Source: CAZQKW01 sp964594075 (GTDB lineage: Bacteria; Desulfobacterota; WTBG01; CAIYCZ01). From it: 64,000 bases of DNA. Shown here in pieces: positions 1-8,270 of the stretch (position 1 is the stretch's first letter; every line of letters begins with the position of its first letter). The notes beneath the pieces are model-generated. The model saw only the letters and a list, made by a program, of their open reading frames with translations, did not search any database and was not told where the DNA came from. The stretch covers positions 1 through 64,000 of the forward strand of contig CAZQKW010000005.1 in assembly GCA_964594075.1 (NCBI GenBank). The letters run 5' to 3'. The position numbers and the translations under genes are program-made.

Positions 1-48
1 CTCCTGTCGCTGAAGTGGTGTCAATCGTGTCTTTTTGTGAATCACCAT
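1..48 (-). CDS. Start of a probable IS481-type transposase/integrase (cut by window edge)
   Basis: Only the first 16 codons are inside the window; the gene continues past the left edge. The start is well marked: AGGAGG at 57-62 lies 8 bases upstream of the ATG at 48. The N-terminus (MVIHKKTRLTPLQRQE) is basic and resembles, from memory, the opening of IS481-like transposases and related helix-turn-helix integrases, whose first residues often read like HKxxRLTPxxR. The family call is an inference from a short stretch; the existence of a gene is more certain than its identity. Confidence 0.45.
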   Translation of the reverse strand, partial: MVIHKKTRLTPLQRQE

Positions 49-113
49 CGGGGTACCCTCCTGTGTTCTCTTTCACGTTTCCCTGATACCCCGAAAATGT
101 AAATAACGCTACT

Positions 114-656
114 CTATCTTACAGCTAAAATTTTCCGCACCTTCATATCGAAAAACCGGTTTGATGAATCCGCCTTAATAATTGCCGCGGTATCGGCGCC
201 TTTTTGTGTGCCGGCTATTGCAATAATATCTTCAGGAGGAATTAACCCTGCATCTGAAGCCATGGCTGCCATCTCAACGCACACTTTAATGCCATGGCCA
301 AACATGCGCAGAGTATCTGCCACAACCTGCTCATGAGAAAATTTGTAGCGATCGCGAAAAGCTGCCCCGATGCCCCGCAGCACATGCGTTCCCGTATAGA
401 CAGTGCCTCCAAGCCGTTCAATTTCTTCCCGTGCTGTCTGATTAAATTCCTGCACTCCCGGCTCTTTAAAACCGGTGTTGTGGGTAATGACAACGACCCG
501 AACCCCGGTGTGATGAAACATCCGTGCTGCCAGCACGCCGGTTTCTCCGCCGGTTGATGCAACAAGAATAAATCTGATGCCTCTTTGCAGCGCTTCTTCT
601 TTCGCACGCTGCAGAATTTTTTCGGTATTTTCTTTGCCGGGTTTTTTACAATCCAT
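114..656 (-). CDS. Pyruvate-kinase C-terminal-domain-like protein (PK_C fold)
   Basis: 180 residues. The whole protein resembles the stand-alone alpha/beta domain found at the C-terminus of pyruvate kinase (PK_C family). Visible hallmarks are the early strand FILVASTGGETG (about residues 29-40), the VVVITHNTGFKEPG stretch, and a late glycine-rich AIAGTQKGADTAAII segment. It lacks the catalytic barrel, so it is not a pyruvate kinase; these short proteins are usually annotated only by fold and their role is unknown. It lies 20 bases downstream of the bactofilin gene on the same strand, so the two are probably co-transcribed. Confidence 0.7.
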   Translation of the reverse strand: MDCKKPGKENTEKILQRAKEEALQRGIRFILVASTGGETGVLAARMFHHTGVRVVVITHNTGFKEPGVQEFNQTAREEIERLGGTVYTGTHVLRGIGAAFRDRYKFSHEQVVADTLRMFGHGIKVCVEMAAMASDAGLIPPEDIIAIAGTQKGADTAAIIKADSSNRFFDMKVRKILAVR

Positions 657-676
657 TGCTGTCTATCCCTGTTGCA

Positions 677-1114
677 TCATTTATTAGCGAGTGTCCGGTC
701 TACGTCACTTGCATTATCTTGCGCTTCGCGCTCATCCCATACCATCTGGCAATTACCCTCAAAAAGCACACCCTCGGCAATTATCAGGCTGCGGGTTTTA
801 ATATTGCCCCGAAGCTTCCCGTGAGAAGTAATTTCAAGTTTTGTTTTTGCTACAATGTTGCCGTGCACCTCGCCGCTCATGAAAACCGTATCTGCTTTGA
901 TATCAGCCTCAACTTTTCCGGTCTCGCCAATGATAACACATCCCTCGCTTAAAATCTTTCCTTTGAATACCCCTTCAATACTAACGTTTTCCTTGGAAGA
1001 AATAACCCCTTCAATCATAGTGCCGTTACCTATGACCGTATGGCGGGAAATGGACTCCACGGTTGGGTATTGATCAAGCCGCTCTGTTTCTGCATTCTTT
1101 TTAAAAATACTCAT
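677..1114 (-). CDS. Bactofilin (polymer-forming cytoskeletal protein)
   Basis: 145 residues with the bactofilin/DUF583 pattern: a variable N-terminal tail (about 1-30), then short repeating beta rungs rich in Val, Ile and Gly (for example VIGNGTMIEGVI, VSIEGVFKGKI and VIIGETGKVEADI), and a charged C-terminal tail. Bactofilins form nucleotide-independent filaments from a right-handed beta helix and help localise wall enzymes or shape the cell. The start is supported by AGGAG upstream of the ATG. It probably forms a two-gene unit with the PK_C-like gene downstream. The mreBCD-mrdA-rodA cluster elsewhere in the window covers a related process but is not linked. Confidence 0.88.
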   Translation of the reverse strand: MSIFKKNAETERLDQYPTVESISRHTVIGNGTMIEGVISSKENVSIEGVFKGKILSEGCVIIGETGKVEADIKADTVFMSGEVHGNIVAKTKLEITSHGKLRGNIKTRSLIIAEGVLFEGNCQMVWDEREAQDNASDVDRTLANK

Positions 1115-1158
1115 GGTGCTTGTCTCCTGAAAGAAAGGGTTTTTTGACTTCAGGCTTT

Positions 1159-1187
1159 ATTTAGTGCATAATAAAAAAAGTTGTCAA
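1159..1187 (-). promoter_or_regulatory. Candidate sigma-70-type promoter for the bactofilin unit
   Basis: On the minus strand a perfect TTGACA (complement of 1182-1187) is followed after 17 bases by CTAAAT (complement of 1159-1164), a poor -10 match. It lies 45-73 bases upstream of the bactofilin start. The -35 element is convincing, the -10 is not. Confidence 0.33.
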
Positions 1188-1222
1188 GAATAATCAACGA
1201 GATGGTAATAGCCTGCGCGTAA

Positions 1223-2002
1223 TTGGACGTGCATATTTTAGGAACGGTGATATTGATGTTTCTCCAGCATCTTGCAGAATATGCCCGGCAGCGAGCGGGA
1301 AACAGGGTTGTCGCTGATGTCCGCATCGGTCTGTGTTATACCGCAGCGTTACTTGATGACGGCTCCGCAGGTGTTGCTTATACCTTTAAAGAGTCTGTTC
1401 CTCATGGTTGCGATGTGTTTCAGGGTGTGCGCCCCATCTCAGGAAAGTCAGCTTTTGAAACGTTTGTTTATCTCTCCTCTCCCAATGTCCTGGAGCGGGC
1501 GGTGGGAATAGCAGCAGCCAACGCAGTCATTAATAAACCGCATGAAGCCCTTATTGCGGGAGATATTCTTGAGGTGCTTAATCTCCAAACGCACGATCGG
1601 GTCGGGATGGTCGGCTTATTTGCCCCTCTTGTCTCACCGCTTAAAAAACTGGTGAAAGATGTACTAATCTTTGAAAAGGTCAGAAAAGAGCTACCTGAGA
1701 TCTATGAGGAAGAAACCGCCTATGAGCTTCTACCAACATGCAGCATTGCTATTATTACGGCAACAACTCTCATCAACAATACCCTTTATCGGCTTTTGGG
1801 GGCATGCAAAAATTGCCGCGATATAGCACTGGTCGGAGCAACCACCCCGTTTGCCCCTGAAATTTTTAAGCCGTTTGGCATTACGCTCCTTTCCGGGATT
1901 TTGATTACCAATCCCCACGGTATCCTGCGCCAAGTAAGCGAGGGGGGTGGCATGGGATCCTTTAAAGGGTTTATCAGTAAAGTAAATCTTCGAATTAAGT
2001 GA
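1223..2002 (+). CDS. DUF4213/DUF364 (putative heavy-metal chelation) protein
   Basis: 259 residues if translation starts at the TTG at 1223; an ATG at 1256, preceded by AGGAA about 12 bases upstream, is an equally good start and would give 248 residues. The N-terminal half matches the DUF4213-type cap (VRIGLCYTAALLDD...) and the C-terminal half is a Rossmann-like DUF364 domain with GRVGMVGLF-like and IALVGATTPFAPE segments. Such proteins are often linked to metal or molybdenum cofactor handling, but no activity is established for this branch. It is alone on its strand, divergent from bactofilin. Confidence 0.72.
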   Translation: MDVHILGTVILMFLQHLAEYARQRAGNRVVADVRIGLCYTAALLDDGSAGVAYTFKESVPHGCDVFQGVRPISGKSAFETFVYLSSPNVLERAVGIAAANAVINKPHEALIAGDILEVLNLQTHDRVGMVGLFAPLVSPLKKLVKDVLIFEKVRKELPEIYEEETAYELLPTCSIAIITATTLINNTLYRLLGACKNCRDIALVGATTPFAPEIFKPFGITLLSGILITNPHGILRQVSEGGGMGSFKGFISKVNLRIK

Positions 2003-2310
2003 CTGGCGAAGGCGCTGGGTATTATTTTGCACTTAACACCGATAACAGCAGCTTACCCGTTGTATACTCGGACTATAAAAAAGTAGACGGTTAGTAAGTA
2101 AAAAACATATCCTCTTGTTCCGCCATTTTCTGCCGCGACTTTTCCCTTTTAAATATAGCAAGCCATATCATCGTTTGAATTTTATTGCACGGTTTTGTAT
2201 TAATTTATTGGCACAAAATCTGCTAATATTTTTGTGTGCATTTTTATCAGTAAAAGAAAAAATTTACGTTAAATCAAAAACAGGGTCGGATGAAAACGGA
2301 GGAATAACAA
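2003..2310 (+). other. 308-base intergenic region with one candidate sigma-54 site
   Basis: No convincing ORF with a ribosome binding site is present. The right half is very AT-rich and holds the sigma-54-type element described separately. I saw no strong hairpin or repeat in the rest. Confidence 0.6.
2208..2224 (+). promoter_or_regulatory. Candidate sigma-54 (-24/-12) promoter
   Basis: TTGGCAC (2208-2214) is followed at the right distance by CTGCT (2220-2224). The invariant GG (2210-2211) and GC (2222-2223) are separated by exactly 10 bases, the diagnostic spacing of the RpoN consensus TGGCAC-N5-TTGC. One base of the -12 block deviates (CTGC for TTGC). It would start transcripts about 75 bases upstream of the secreted protein at 2311. 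No enhancer-binding-protein site is recognisable. Confidence 0.5.
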
Positions 2311-3069
2311 ATGAAAGAATTAAAAAAAATATTGCACTTCAATGTTATTGTTCTGTTTGTTGCTCTTTTAGCAGGAACACCTGCGCGTGCTGCGCTAAAC
2401 ATCGCAATGCAGGCTGATCAAAAAGGGATATCGGTGCAATATGATGTGGGTCTTCCGGGCGGTAGTCGCGCACTTGTTCTGGTTCCCGGTGATCCCTTGA
2501 AAGAAATTTTTGCTGTTAAACAACTTATTCGCTTGGAGGCTATGATAACCAATATGGTCCCCGAAGAACATAAAATTGAAATCCGGGCAAAAATATCCAG
2601 TCATTTTTTCCCCGAAGGAGCTATTGACGTGCCCCTTGCCATCCCTTTTGGGTCTTTTGGCATATATGCAAATTTTAAAAACCGCCAATTTATTGATCCA
2701 GAGCAGCATGACATTGACGTTTCATTGTTGCTGTCAAAATTACACATGCGCTATGCAGTAGGAGTAGATTTAGGGGAACTTTTTTCAGGCCAGTGGGAGG
2801 GTACCGCCACGCCTTTTGCTAACACGATCCGCGAAACCATTGTTAATCCGGCTGATGGCAGTATCGTGGCTGAAATTGATTTAACATTACAACATGTTTC
2901 GTATTTTTTCACCGTCTTTCAATATGCGGTCTTTTTAGGGTCGCACGAAAACACCTTTGTTGCAAAGGAGGAGGAAAAACAGTCTCCGCAGGCCATCAGC
3001 GGAATGATACTGTTGCCAAATGGATCCTACCACCTCTGGGCTGACCTTGATTCCCTGCATCTGGAATAA
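2311..3069 (+). CDS. Secreted protein of unknown function
   Basis: 252 residues. The start is fixed by GGAGG with a 9-base spacer. A typical signal peptide covers residues 1-27: basic start (MKELKK), a hydrophobic core and an AxA-like cleavage site (TPARAA). The mature part is acidic to neutral with many beta-prone segments and no cysteine, so it is probably a periplasmic or outer-surface beta protein. I do not recognise the family. It is a single-gene unit, preceded by a sigma-54-type promoter and followed by a strong terminator hairpin, which points to conditional, independent expression. Confidence 0.7.
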   Translation: MKELKKILHFNVIVLFVALLAGTPARAALNIAMQADQKGISVQYDVGLPGGSRALVLVPGDPLKEIFAVKQLIRLEAMITNMVPEEHKIEIRAKISSHFFPEGAIDVPLAIPFGSFGIYANFKNRQFIDPEQHDIDVSLLLSKLHMRYAVGVDLGELFSGQWEGTATPFANTIRETIVNPADGSIVAEIDLTLQHVSYFFTVFQYAVFLGSHENTFVAKEEEKQSPQAISGMILLPNGSYHLWADLDSLHLE

Positions 3070-3112
3070 TAACAATATGAGAAAACGTTCTCCCTAAATA
3101 ATAGAAAACGAA

Positions 3113-3155
3113 AAACAGGAAGGCGGTGCCATGAATGCATTGCCTTCCTGTTTTT
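3113..3155 (+). terminator. Bidirectional rho-independent terminator
   Basis: Perfect 12-base arms at 3113-3124 and 3142-3153 enclose a 17-base loop; the right arm runs into TTTTTATT on the plus strand and the left side gives a T-run on the minus strand. It sits between convergent genes (secreted protein and DUF169) and can serve both. Confidence 0.85.
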
Positions 3156-3200
3156 ATTCATCCCGCACTAATTGGCGAGAAAATTCCTAACCACTGTTAT

Positions 3201-3914
3201 TTAGAAAGATATCATATCTTTAAAGCTGTTCACATATTCTGCTGTCGGCTTAATATGTGCCGCTATCTGCTGAAGTTTTGCATAGGGAAGGGTATAGGTA
3301 AGCTCGTTTTCATCAAGGCCGGCAAATACGCGCCATGCGGTATCGCTGGTTGAGAAGCAGGGAGCTCCCGTGACAAATGCATAGCGCAGATTAAAAATGC
3401 AGCCCCCAAGGCCACCGAAACCGCAGGTAAAATCGCCGAGGAATGCAAAGCACCGGGTCAAAATATCTGCCTGGTGGGGTGTGAGGAACAGCAGTATAAG
3501 GTCGGGGTCATCCAACTTCGCCAAGGGCCCAACTACCAAGCCGCTCCCCGCAACCAGCGGATGCTTAAAAAAATCATCAACTTGGTCATAATAGCTCACC
3601 ACCGTTGCCGCGTCTTTATGCATGGGATACAGAGCATTCTGCTCTATCATAAAGTTAAGGTATTCCTCCCGTTGCAGATTTTCACAGGTTCCCGTGGAGA
3701 CGAGGGCTTCAAAACATCCCAGATTTTCTTTTGTCACGTAGCACACAAATCCCTTTTTTAGTATCTCTCCCACAACTGTGCACATCCCCGGCAATGCCTG
3801 TCCTGCATAAGGCGGTATATGGGACGGCGGTTGCGGCTCCACTTTAAGCGCGACGCCGTCTTTTTTCACTTTGAGGTCTTCTTTAAGCGTCTGGATAATA
3901 TCTTCTCTGGTCAT
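3201..3914 (-). CDS. DUF169 family protein
   Basis: 237 residues matching the general DUF169 pattern: an N-terminal helix, a stretch on substrate-like loops (MCTVVGEILKKG), a Cys-rich middle (CYVTKENLGCFEA) and the glycine/cysteine-rich GFGGLGGCIFNLRYAFVTG block near residue 165-190. DUF169 proteins are common in anaerobic archaea and bacteria, have conserved cysteines and no proven function; a redox or metal role is only guesswork. No clear Shine-Dalgarno precedes the ATG at 3914. It is transcribed alone, convergent with the secreted protein and ending at the shared terminator. Confidence 0.75.
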   Translation of the reverse strand: MTREDIIQTLKEDLKVKKDGVALKVEPQPPSHIPPYAGQALPGMCTVVGEILKKGFVCYVTKENLGCFEALVSTGTCENLQREEYLNFMIEQNALYPMHKDAATVVSYYDQVDDFFKHPLVAGSGLVVGPLAKLDDPDLILLFLTPHQADILTRCFAFLGDFTCGFGGLGGCIFNLRYAFVTGAPCFSTSDTAWRVFAGLDENELTYTLPYAKLQQIAAHIKPTAEYVNSFKDMISF

Positions 3915-4009
3915 GATGGGTTATTAAGAATTGGAGGCGTATTCATTTTTCCATTTACTCTGTATTAAGTTTATTTTACATTATTTTTTCAAAAGAACAT
4001 ACTTTTTTA

Positions 4010-4486
4010 GTGAAACAACCGGGCAAGAGGATGATTTGGCAACATATTAGATATCTTATTGTGGGTTTTGCCGTATTATGTGTTATTACCGGCTGTGCCG
4101 CCATGCGCGGCGTCCCCCCGGTGCCAGACATTCGTGATGATGTTATAAAAACAGCCCTCAGCTTGCAAGGCACTGCCTATAAAAAAAATGGCACGGCGCC
4201 TGACGGGTTTGACTGCAGCGGTTTTGTCTATTATGTTTATAAGAAATCAAATATCATCCTTGCGCCGTCAACCAATTTGCTCAACCGGTATGGACGAAAA
4301 GTTTCCCCGTCCGATGTGCGGCCTGGCGACCTGGTCTTTTTCAAAGCGAAAAAAATATTTCATGTTGGCATAATGATTAATCATGAAGAGTTTATCCACA
4401 GCTCAACGCGAAAAGGCGTAACCATTGACCGGCTGGATTCACCCTACTGGAGAAACAAGTCTGTTCATTTTAGAAACGTTCTGTAA
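4010..4486 (+). CDS. NlpC/P60-family lipoprotein (cell-wall endopeptidase)
   Basis: 158 residues from the GTG at 4010; an ATG at 4031 is the alternative. An N-terminal hydrophobic segment ends in a lipobox (VITGC, Cys29), so the protein should be lipid-anchored. The rest is an NlpC/P60 papain-like domain with catalytic Cys69 in DGFDCSGFV, His118 in FHVGIM and a third polar residue, His130, in FIHSS. Such enzymes cut gamma-D-Glu-diamino-acid bonds in peptidoglycan stems. At about 125 mature residues it is a minimal single-domain hydrolase without SH3 or LysM targeting domains. It sits upstream of the MoxR/VWA pair on the same strand, with a 101-base gap. Confidence 0.87.
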   Translation: MKQPGKRMIWQHIRYLIVGFAVLCVITGCAAMRGVPPVPDIRDDVIKTALSLQGTAYKKNGTAPDGFDCSGFVYYVYKKSNIILAPSTNLLNRYGRKVSPSDVRPGDLVFFKAKKIFHVGIMINHEEFIHSSTRKGVTIDRLDSPYWRNKSVHFRNVL

Positions 4487-4587
4487 TCGCTTTGTCCGTT
4501 ATTATAGTGATAGGGAATGGCATATAATTGAAACAGTATGAAAATCCTCCCCGATGAACGGGAGCCGCAGAGGATGCATACGCCCCT

Positions 4588-5988
4588 ATGCATAAGCCAG
4601 AAACCATTGCTGAGCTACGCGCCTCCGGATACCGTGCGGTATCGGTAAAGGATGAGCTGCGCCGCAACCTCATTGAAAAGATGAAAAAATCCGAGACGCT
4701 GTTCCCGGGTATTATCGGATATGACGACAGCGTCATCCCGGAAATTGAAAATGCGATTCTCTCCGGACATAATATCATTTTTCTGGGCGAGCGCGGCCAA
4801 GCAAAGACCAGAATTATGAGAAAGTTCGTTGACTTGCTTGATGAATACCTCCCCATTATTGCGGGCTGCGAAATTAATGACAACCCGTTTGATCCGGTCT
4901 GCCGGCAGTGCAAGAATGTGTTGCGCGAGAAGGGGGAGAACACCGCAATAACATGGATTCATCGCAGTGTGCGCTATGCTGAAAAGCTGGCAACACCAGA
5001 TGTGAGCATTGCCGATCTTATAGGAGACATTGACCCGGTAAAAATAGCAGAAGGCCGCTATCTGTCCGACGAGCTCGCCATTCACTATGGACTTATTCCG
5101 CGCGCCAATCGTGGTATCCTGTCCATCAACGAGCTCCCTGACCTGCACGAAAAAATCCAGGTAGGACTCTTTAATCTGCTGGAAGAGCAGGATGTACAGA
5201 TTCGGGGATACAAAATTTCGCTGCCGCTTGATATCGTGATCCTCGCCACGGCAAACCCTGAAGATTACACCAGCAGAGGAAGAATCATCACGCCGCTGAA
5301 GGATCGGTTTGGCGCTCACATTCGGACCCACTACCCCCGCACGATAGAAGAAGAGATTGCCATCGTGCGGCAGGAACGGCAGCCATTTACCGCTGATGGG
5401 TTCTCGCTGCAACTTCCGCTCTTCATGGAAGAAATTATTGCCGAGCTTTCCCATGCGGCGCGCCGGAAGCAAGAGATCAACCAGCGTTCGGGCATCAGTG
5501 TGCGTATGACGATTCACAACATGGAAAATCTCCTCAGCAATGCCCTGCGCCGCGCCATCAGGCTCAAAGAAACCCGCGTGGTGCCGCGGATGACGGATCT
5601 CGTTCACCTGTGTTCATCAATGAAAGGCAAAATTGAGTGGGAGTTCCTGGAGGATGCGGTTGAAGAGGAGAAAATAGCAGCTCTACTGAAAGATGCAATT
5701 ATAAAAATCTTTCGCCAACGTTTCGCCCGGGAATCGTTTGCCGAATTTCTAAAAGAATTCGCCGCCTGCGACGGCTGGGAAACCTCTGAAATGAAACCGG
5801 CGACTGCCTATCTGTGCCAAGCGCAGCGCTATCCTTCGCTGCTTCAGCACCTGGATACTCTCGTATCAGAACGTTCCCCGGAACTCATAGCCGCGGGGTC
5901 AGAATTTATTCTTGAAGGACTATCTCTTGTGGGACGAATAAAAAAAGACCTCCGTGACGACGCTATTTATTACTGCAAACCGGCATGA
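4588..5988 (+). CDS. MoxR/magnesium-chelatase-like AAA+ ATPase
   Basis: 466 residues. AAA+ core with Walker A GERGQAKTR at 67-75 and a Walker B-like ILSINELPDL near 177-186, where the usual acidic pair is Asn-Glu. A sensor-1-like stretch (VILATANPEDYTSRG) and an arginine-rich region (PLKDRFGAHIRTHYPR) follow. Cys94, Cys105 and Cys108 form a small cysteine cluster between Walker A and B. These ATPases work with a VWA partner to remodel or metallate target proteins. The partner follows immediately: the TGA of this gene overlaps the next ATG (ATGA). The start codon lies in a small hairpin (7-base arms at 4574-4580 and 4587-4593), and TATAAT occurs at 4523-4528. Confidence 0.85.
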   Translation: MHKPETIAELRASGYRAVSVKDELRRNLIEKMKKSETLFPGIIGYDDSVIPEIENAILSGHNIIFLGERGQAKTRIMRKFVDLLDEYLPIIAGCEINDNPFDPVCRQCKNVLREKGENTAITWIHRSVRYAEKLATPDVSIADLIGDIDPVKIAEGRYLSDELAIHYGLIPRANRGILSINELPDLHEKIQVGLFNLLEEQDVQIRGYKISLPLDIVILATANPEDYTSRGRIITPLKDRFGAHIRTHYPRTIEEEIAIVRQERQPFTADGFSLQLPLFMEEIIAELSHAARRKQEINQRSGISVRMTIHNMENLLSNALRRAIRLKETRVVPRMTDLVHLCSSMKGKIEWEFLEDAVEEEKIAALLKDAIIKIFRQRFARESFAEFLKEFAACDGWETSEMKPATAYLCQAQRYPSLLQHLDTLVSERSPELIAAGSEFILEGLSLVGRIKKDLRDDAIYYCKPA

Positions 5989-7466
5989 AAGTAATTACCT
6001 ATCGTCCCCTTCGCGGAACACCGACCGCAGATGCTCCTGGTTCGGTGCTTCCGGTAGAGGCGCTTGCTGATACCATTCTGCACACCCAGTCATTAGGGGA
6101 GGCGATTGAAGCGCTGCAGCGCGAAGGCTATAAAAACCAACTGGGAGAAAGTTTACTGGTCGGCATAAGCGACCTGTTGGCCGAGATTAAAAAGCTGCGC
6201 GAATGGCTGGCGGATCGCGGTAACACGCTTGAAACACTACGCCGTACCCGAGCCGCGCTGGGAATTGAAGCATTAGATGATAATTCCCCTCATCTGCCGA
6301 TGATAGATGCTCCGCCGTCATCAGAACAACCTATGAATAGAGCATCGCTCAGGGCGCGTGCCCGCGTTATGCACGATAAAAACGAAGACAACTTCCTTCC
6401 GCTGCGTGAGACCTTTCTCAATACAGATTATGCGCACAAGGCAGAAGAACTGGAACGGGCGCTGCGCCGGGTTTACTGGGGCTTCAATCTGGAAAGCATA
6501 GACGAGAGTCTGCTGGAAGAACTTCTGGGAGAGGATCAGCTCAAAAACTGGCGTGCCATAAAACATCTCGGTGCACAAATGGTGCGCGAAGGCTATGCGC
6601 GGCATGGGCCTTCCGGTCTCGGCTTGACGCCGCACGGTCTGCAAAAGATCGCCCGGCACATAGTGCTGGAAATTTTTAAACCGCGCACCAGCGATACGCT
6701 TTCACGCCGTCACCACGCCTCATACCGCAGTGATCCGCCGGTATCTTTTGAAACGCGTCCCTACCGATTTGGCGACCCGCTGCACCTTGATTTAAGCAGC
6801 TCTGTCCTTAACGCAGTGAAACGGGCGGGCGTTCAGGTACCGGTGCGACTGAAGACTGAGGATTTTACCATAGTTGACCGGGAGCCCCTGTCCCGCTTTG
6901 CGACAGTATTGCTGATAGATATGAGTAAATCCATGCAGTTTGAAAATCGCTATATCGCAGCAAAAAAAGTTGCCCTGGCGCTGCATGAGTTTATCCGCCT
7001 GCGTTATCCACAGGACCGGATCGCGGTAATGTGTTTTGCAATGCAGACAAAAAAAGTCCGCATCGCGGAGTTGCCGTTTCTGCACTGGGATGAAATGAAT
7101 CCTTATACCAACATGGAACTGGCGATTGATAGTGCGCGGAAAACGTTGCAGCTGCAGCGGGGATACCGGCGGCAGATCTTTTTAATAACGGATGGGGAGC
7201 CGACCGCACATCGTGAACGCGGTGCTGTCTTTTTTCAATTCCCGCCGCATCCCAAAACGCTGCAACGCACCCTCAGGGCAGTTAAAAACCTGGCGCATCA
7301 GAACATTGCGCTCAGTGTTTTTTTGCTGTCGCAGGAAAAGAGTAATCTTTGGTTTGTTGACGAACTGGCAAGGCAGGGATACGCGCGCGTTTTTCACTTG
7401 AGTCCCCAAGATCTGGGCCAATGCGTGCTCATGGATTATCTGGACAAGAAGAAAAAATGTCTTTGA
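5985..7466 (+). CDS. VWA-domain protein, partner of the AAA+ ATPase
   Basis: 493 residues. The C-terminal half is a von Willebrand A domain with an intact MIDAS metal site: Asp312-x-Ser314-x-Ser316 (DMSKS), Thr375 (NPYTNM) and Asp403 (TDGEP). The N-terminal half (about 1-270) is helical and basic with coiled-coil-like stretches, comparable to CoxE/BchD-type partners, though I cannot name its target. The ATG overlaps the stop of the ATPase gene by four bases, which fits a strict two-gene operon and an ATPase-VWA complex. It ends 22 bases from the convergent flavin-binding gene. Confidence 0.82.
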   Translation: MKVITYRPLRGTPTADAPGSVLPVEALADTILHTQSLGEAIEALQREGYKNQLGESLLVGISDLLAEIKKLREWLADRGNTLETLRRTRAALGIEALDDNSPHLPMIDAPPSSEQPMNRASLRARARVMHDKNEDNFLPLRETFLNTDYAHKAEELERALRRVYWGFNLESIDESLLEELLGEDQLKNWRAIKHLGAQMVREGYARHGPSGLGLTPHGLQKIARHIVLEIFKPRTSDTLSRRHHASYRSDPPVSFETRPYRFGDPLHLDLSSSVLNAVKRAGVQVPVRLKTEDFTIVDREPLSRFATVLLIDMSKSMQFENRYIAAKKVALALHEFIRLRYPQDRIAVMCFAMQTKKVRIAELPFLHWDEMNPYTNMELAIDSARKTLQLQRGYRRQIFLITDGEPTAHRERGAVFFQFPPHPKTLQRTLRAVKNLAHQNIALSVFLLSQEKSNLWFVDELARQGYARVFHLSPQDLGQCVLMDYLDKKKKCL

Positions 7467-7488
7467 TCTCCTTTCGGTATGCTATGCC

Positions 7489-8034
7489 TCATTTTTTCCA
7501 GATCACGTTTCTGAAGCCTTGTCGGTAGTTGAGATAGCGAATTTTTTCCGGTTCGATGGTAATGACGTTAAAGTTAACCGTATTGGCTGCCTCTCCCAAT
7601 CCCTGTTTTTTTAATGCCTCCATATAACGGGCATACCTGCGGATTTCATTAAACTTTTCCGGGTTATCGCTTTTTTTAAAAACAGTCGCCGTTCCCCATA
7701 CCTGCAGTCCGGTAGCGCCAAAAAAATCCTGATCTGGGTGATAGGGATCTGCTATGCCATATGCAGCCTTTGGATTTGCCTTCAGATTAGCAATTTTGCC
7801 GCCGCCTTCAGAAAATATATACACCGTCAGCCCGTGGTTAAAATATTCCAGCGGAGTGCAACGCGGTTCTTTATTTTTGCAGGTGGCAAGAAATAAGACG
7901 TTGTGCCGATCCAAAAAATCAATAATTATTTTGAGAAAGTCCTCCTCGGCTATTGATTCAATCAGCTTTATATTAACCTTTGCAAATGCCGCCCGTTCTC
8001 TCTGGTTTGCCTGGGGAACGATCACTTTTCCCAT
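7489..8034 (-). CDS. Pyridoxamine-5-phosphate-oxidase-like split-barrel flavoprotein
   Basis: 181 residues from the ATG at 8034; AGGAGG six bases upstream decides for this codon over the adjacent GTG at 8037. The sequence has the FMN-binding split-barrel pattern: VLFLATCKNKEPRCTPLEYF, then VYIFSEGGGKIANLKANPKAAYGI, then GLQVWGTATVF. Members of this broad family bind FMN, F420 or heme; the substrate cannot be read from sequence. True PdxH is larger in its C-terminal substrate site, so a PLP-synthesis role is not claimed. Confidence 0.78.
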   Translation of the reverse strand: MGKVIVPQANQRERAAFAKVNIKLIESIAEEDFLKIIIDFLDRHNVLFLATCKNKEPRCTPLEYFNHGLTVYIFSEGGGKIANLKANPKAAYGIADPYHPDQDFFGATGLQVWGTATVFKKSDNPEKFNEIRRYARYMEALKKQGLGEAANTVNFNVITIEPEKIRYLNYRQGFRNVIWKK

Positions 8035-8270
8035 CACGTACCTCCTCCCAAAATGTTATTACGGTGTTTGATTAATCTGTGCTGATAGATGCCAGCTCGG
8101 TTTTCTATAATTTTTGTACTCCTCATTGAGAAGTTGTGCAATAGATTTAATCCATGAAGTATTTTGCAAAACTTCCGATAGTTAAATGGGAAAAAACATC
8201 GCAAAACAGATGCAATTTGTGTTGTTGAATAAAATTCATCAAACCATAAATTAAAAGAAAGAATTCTCAT

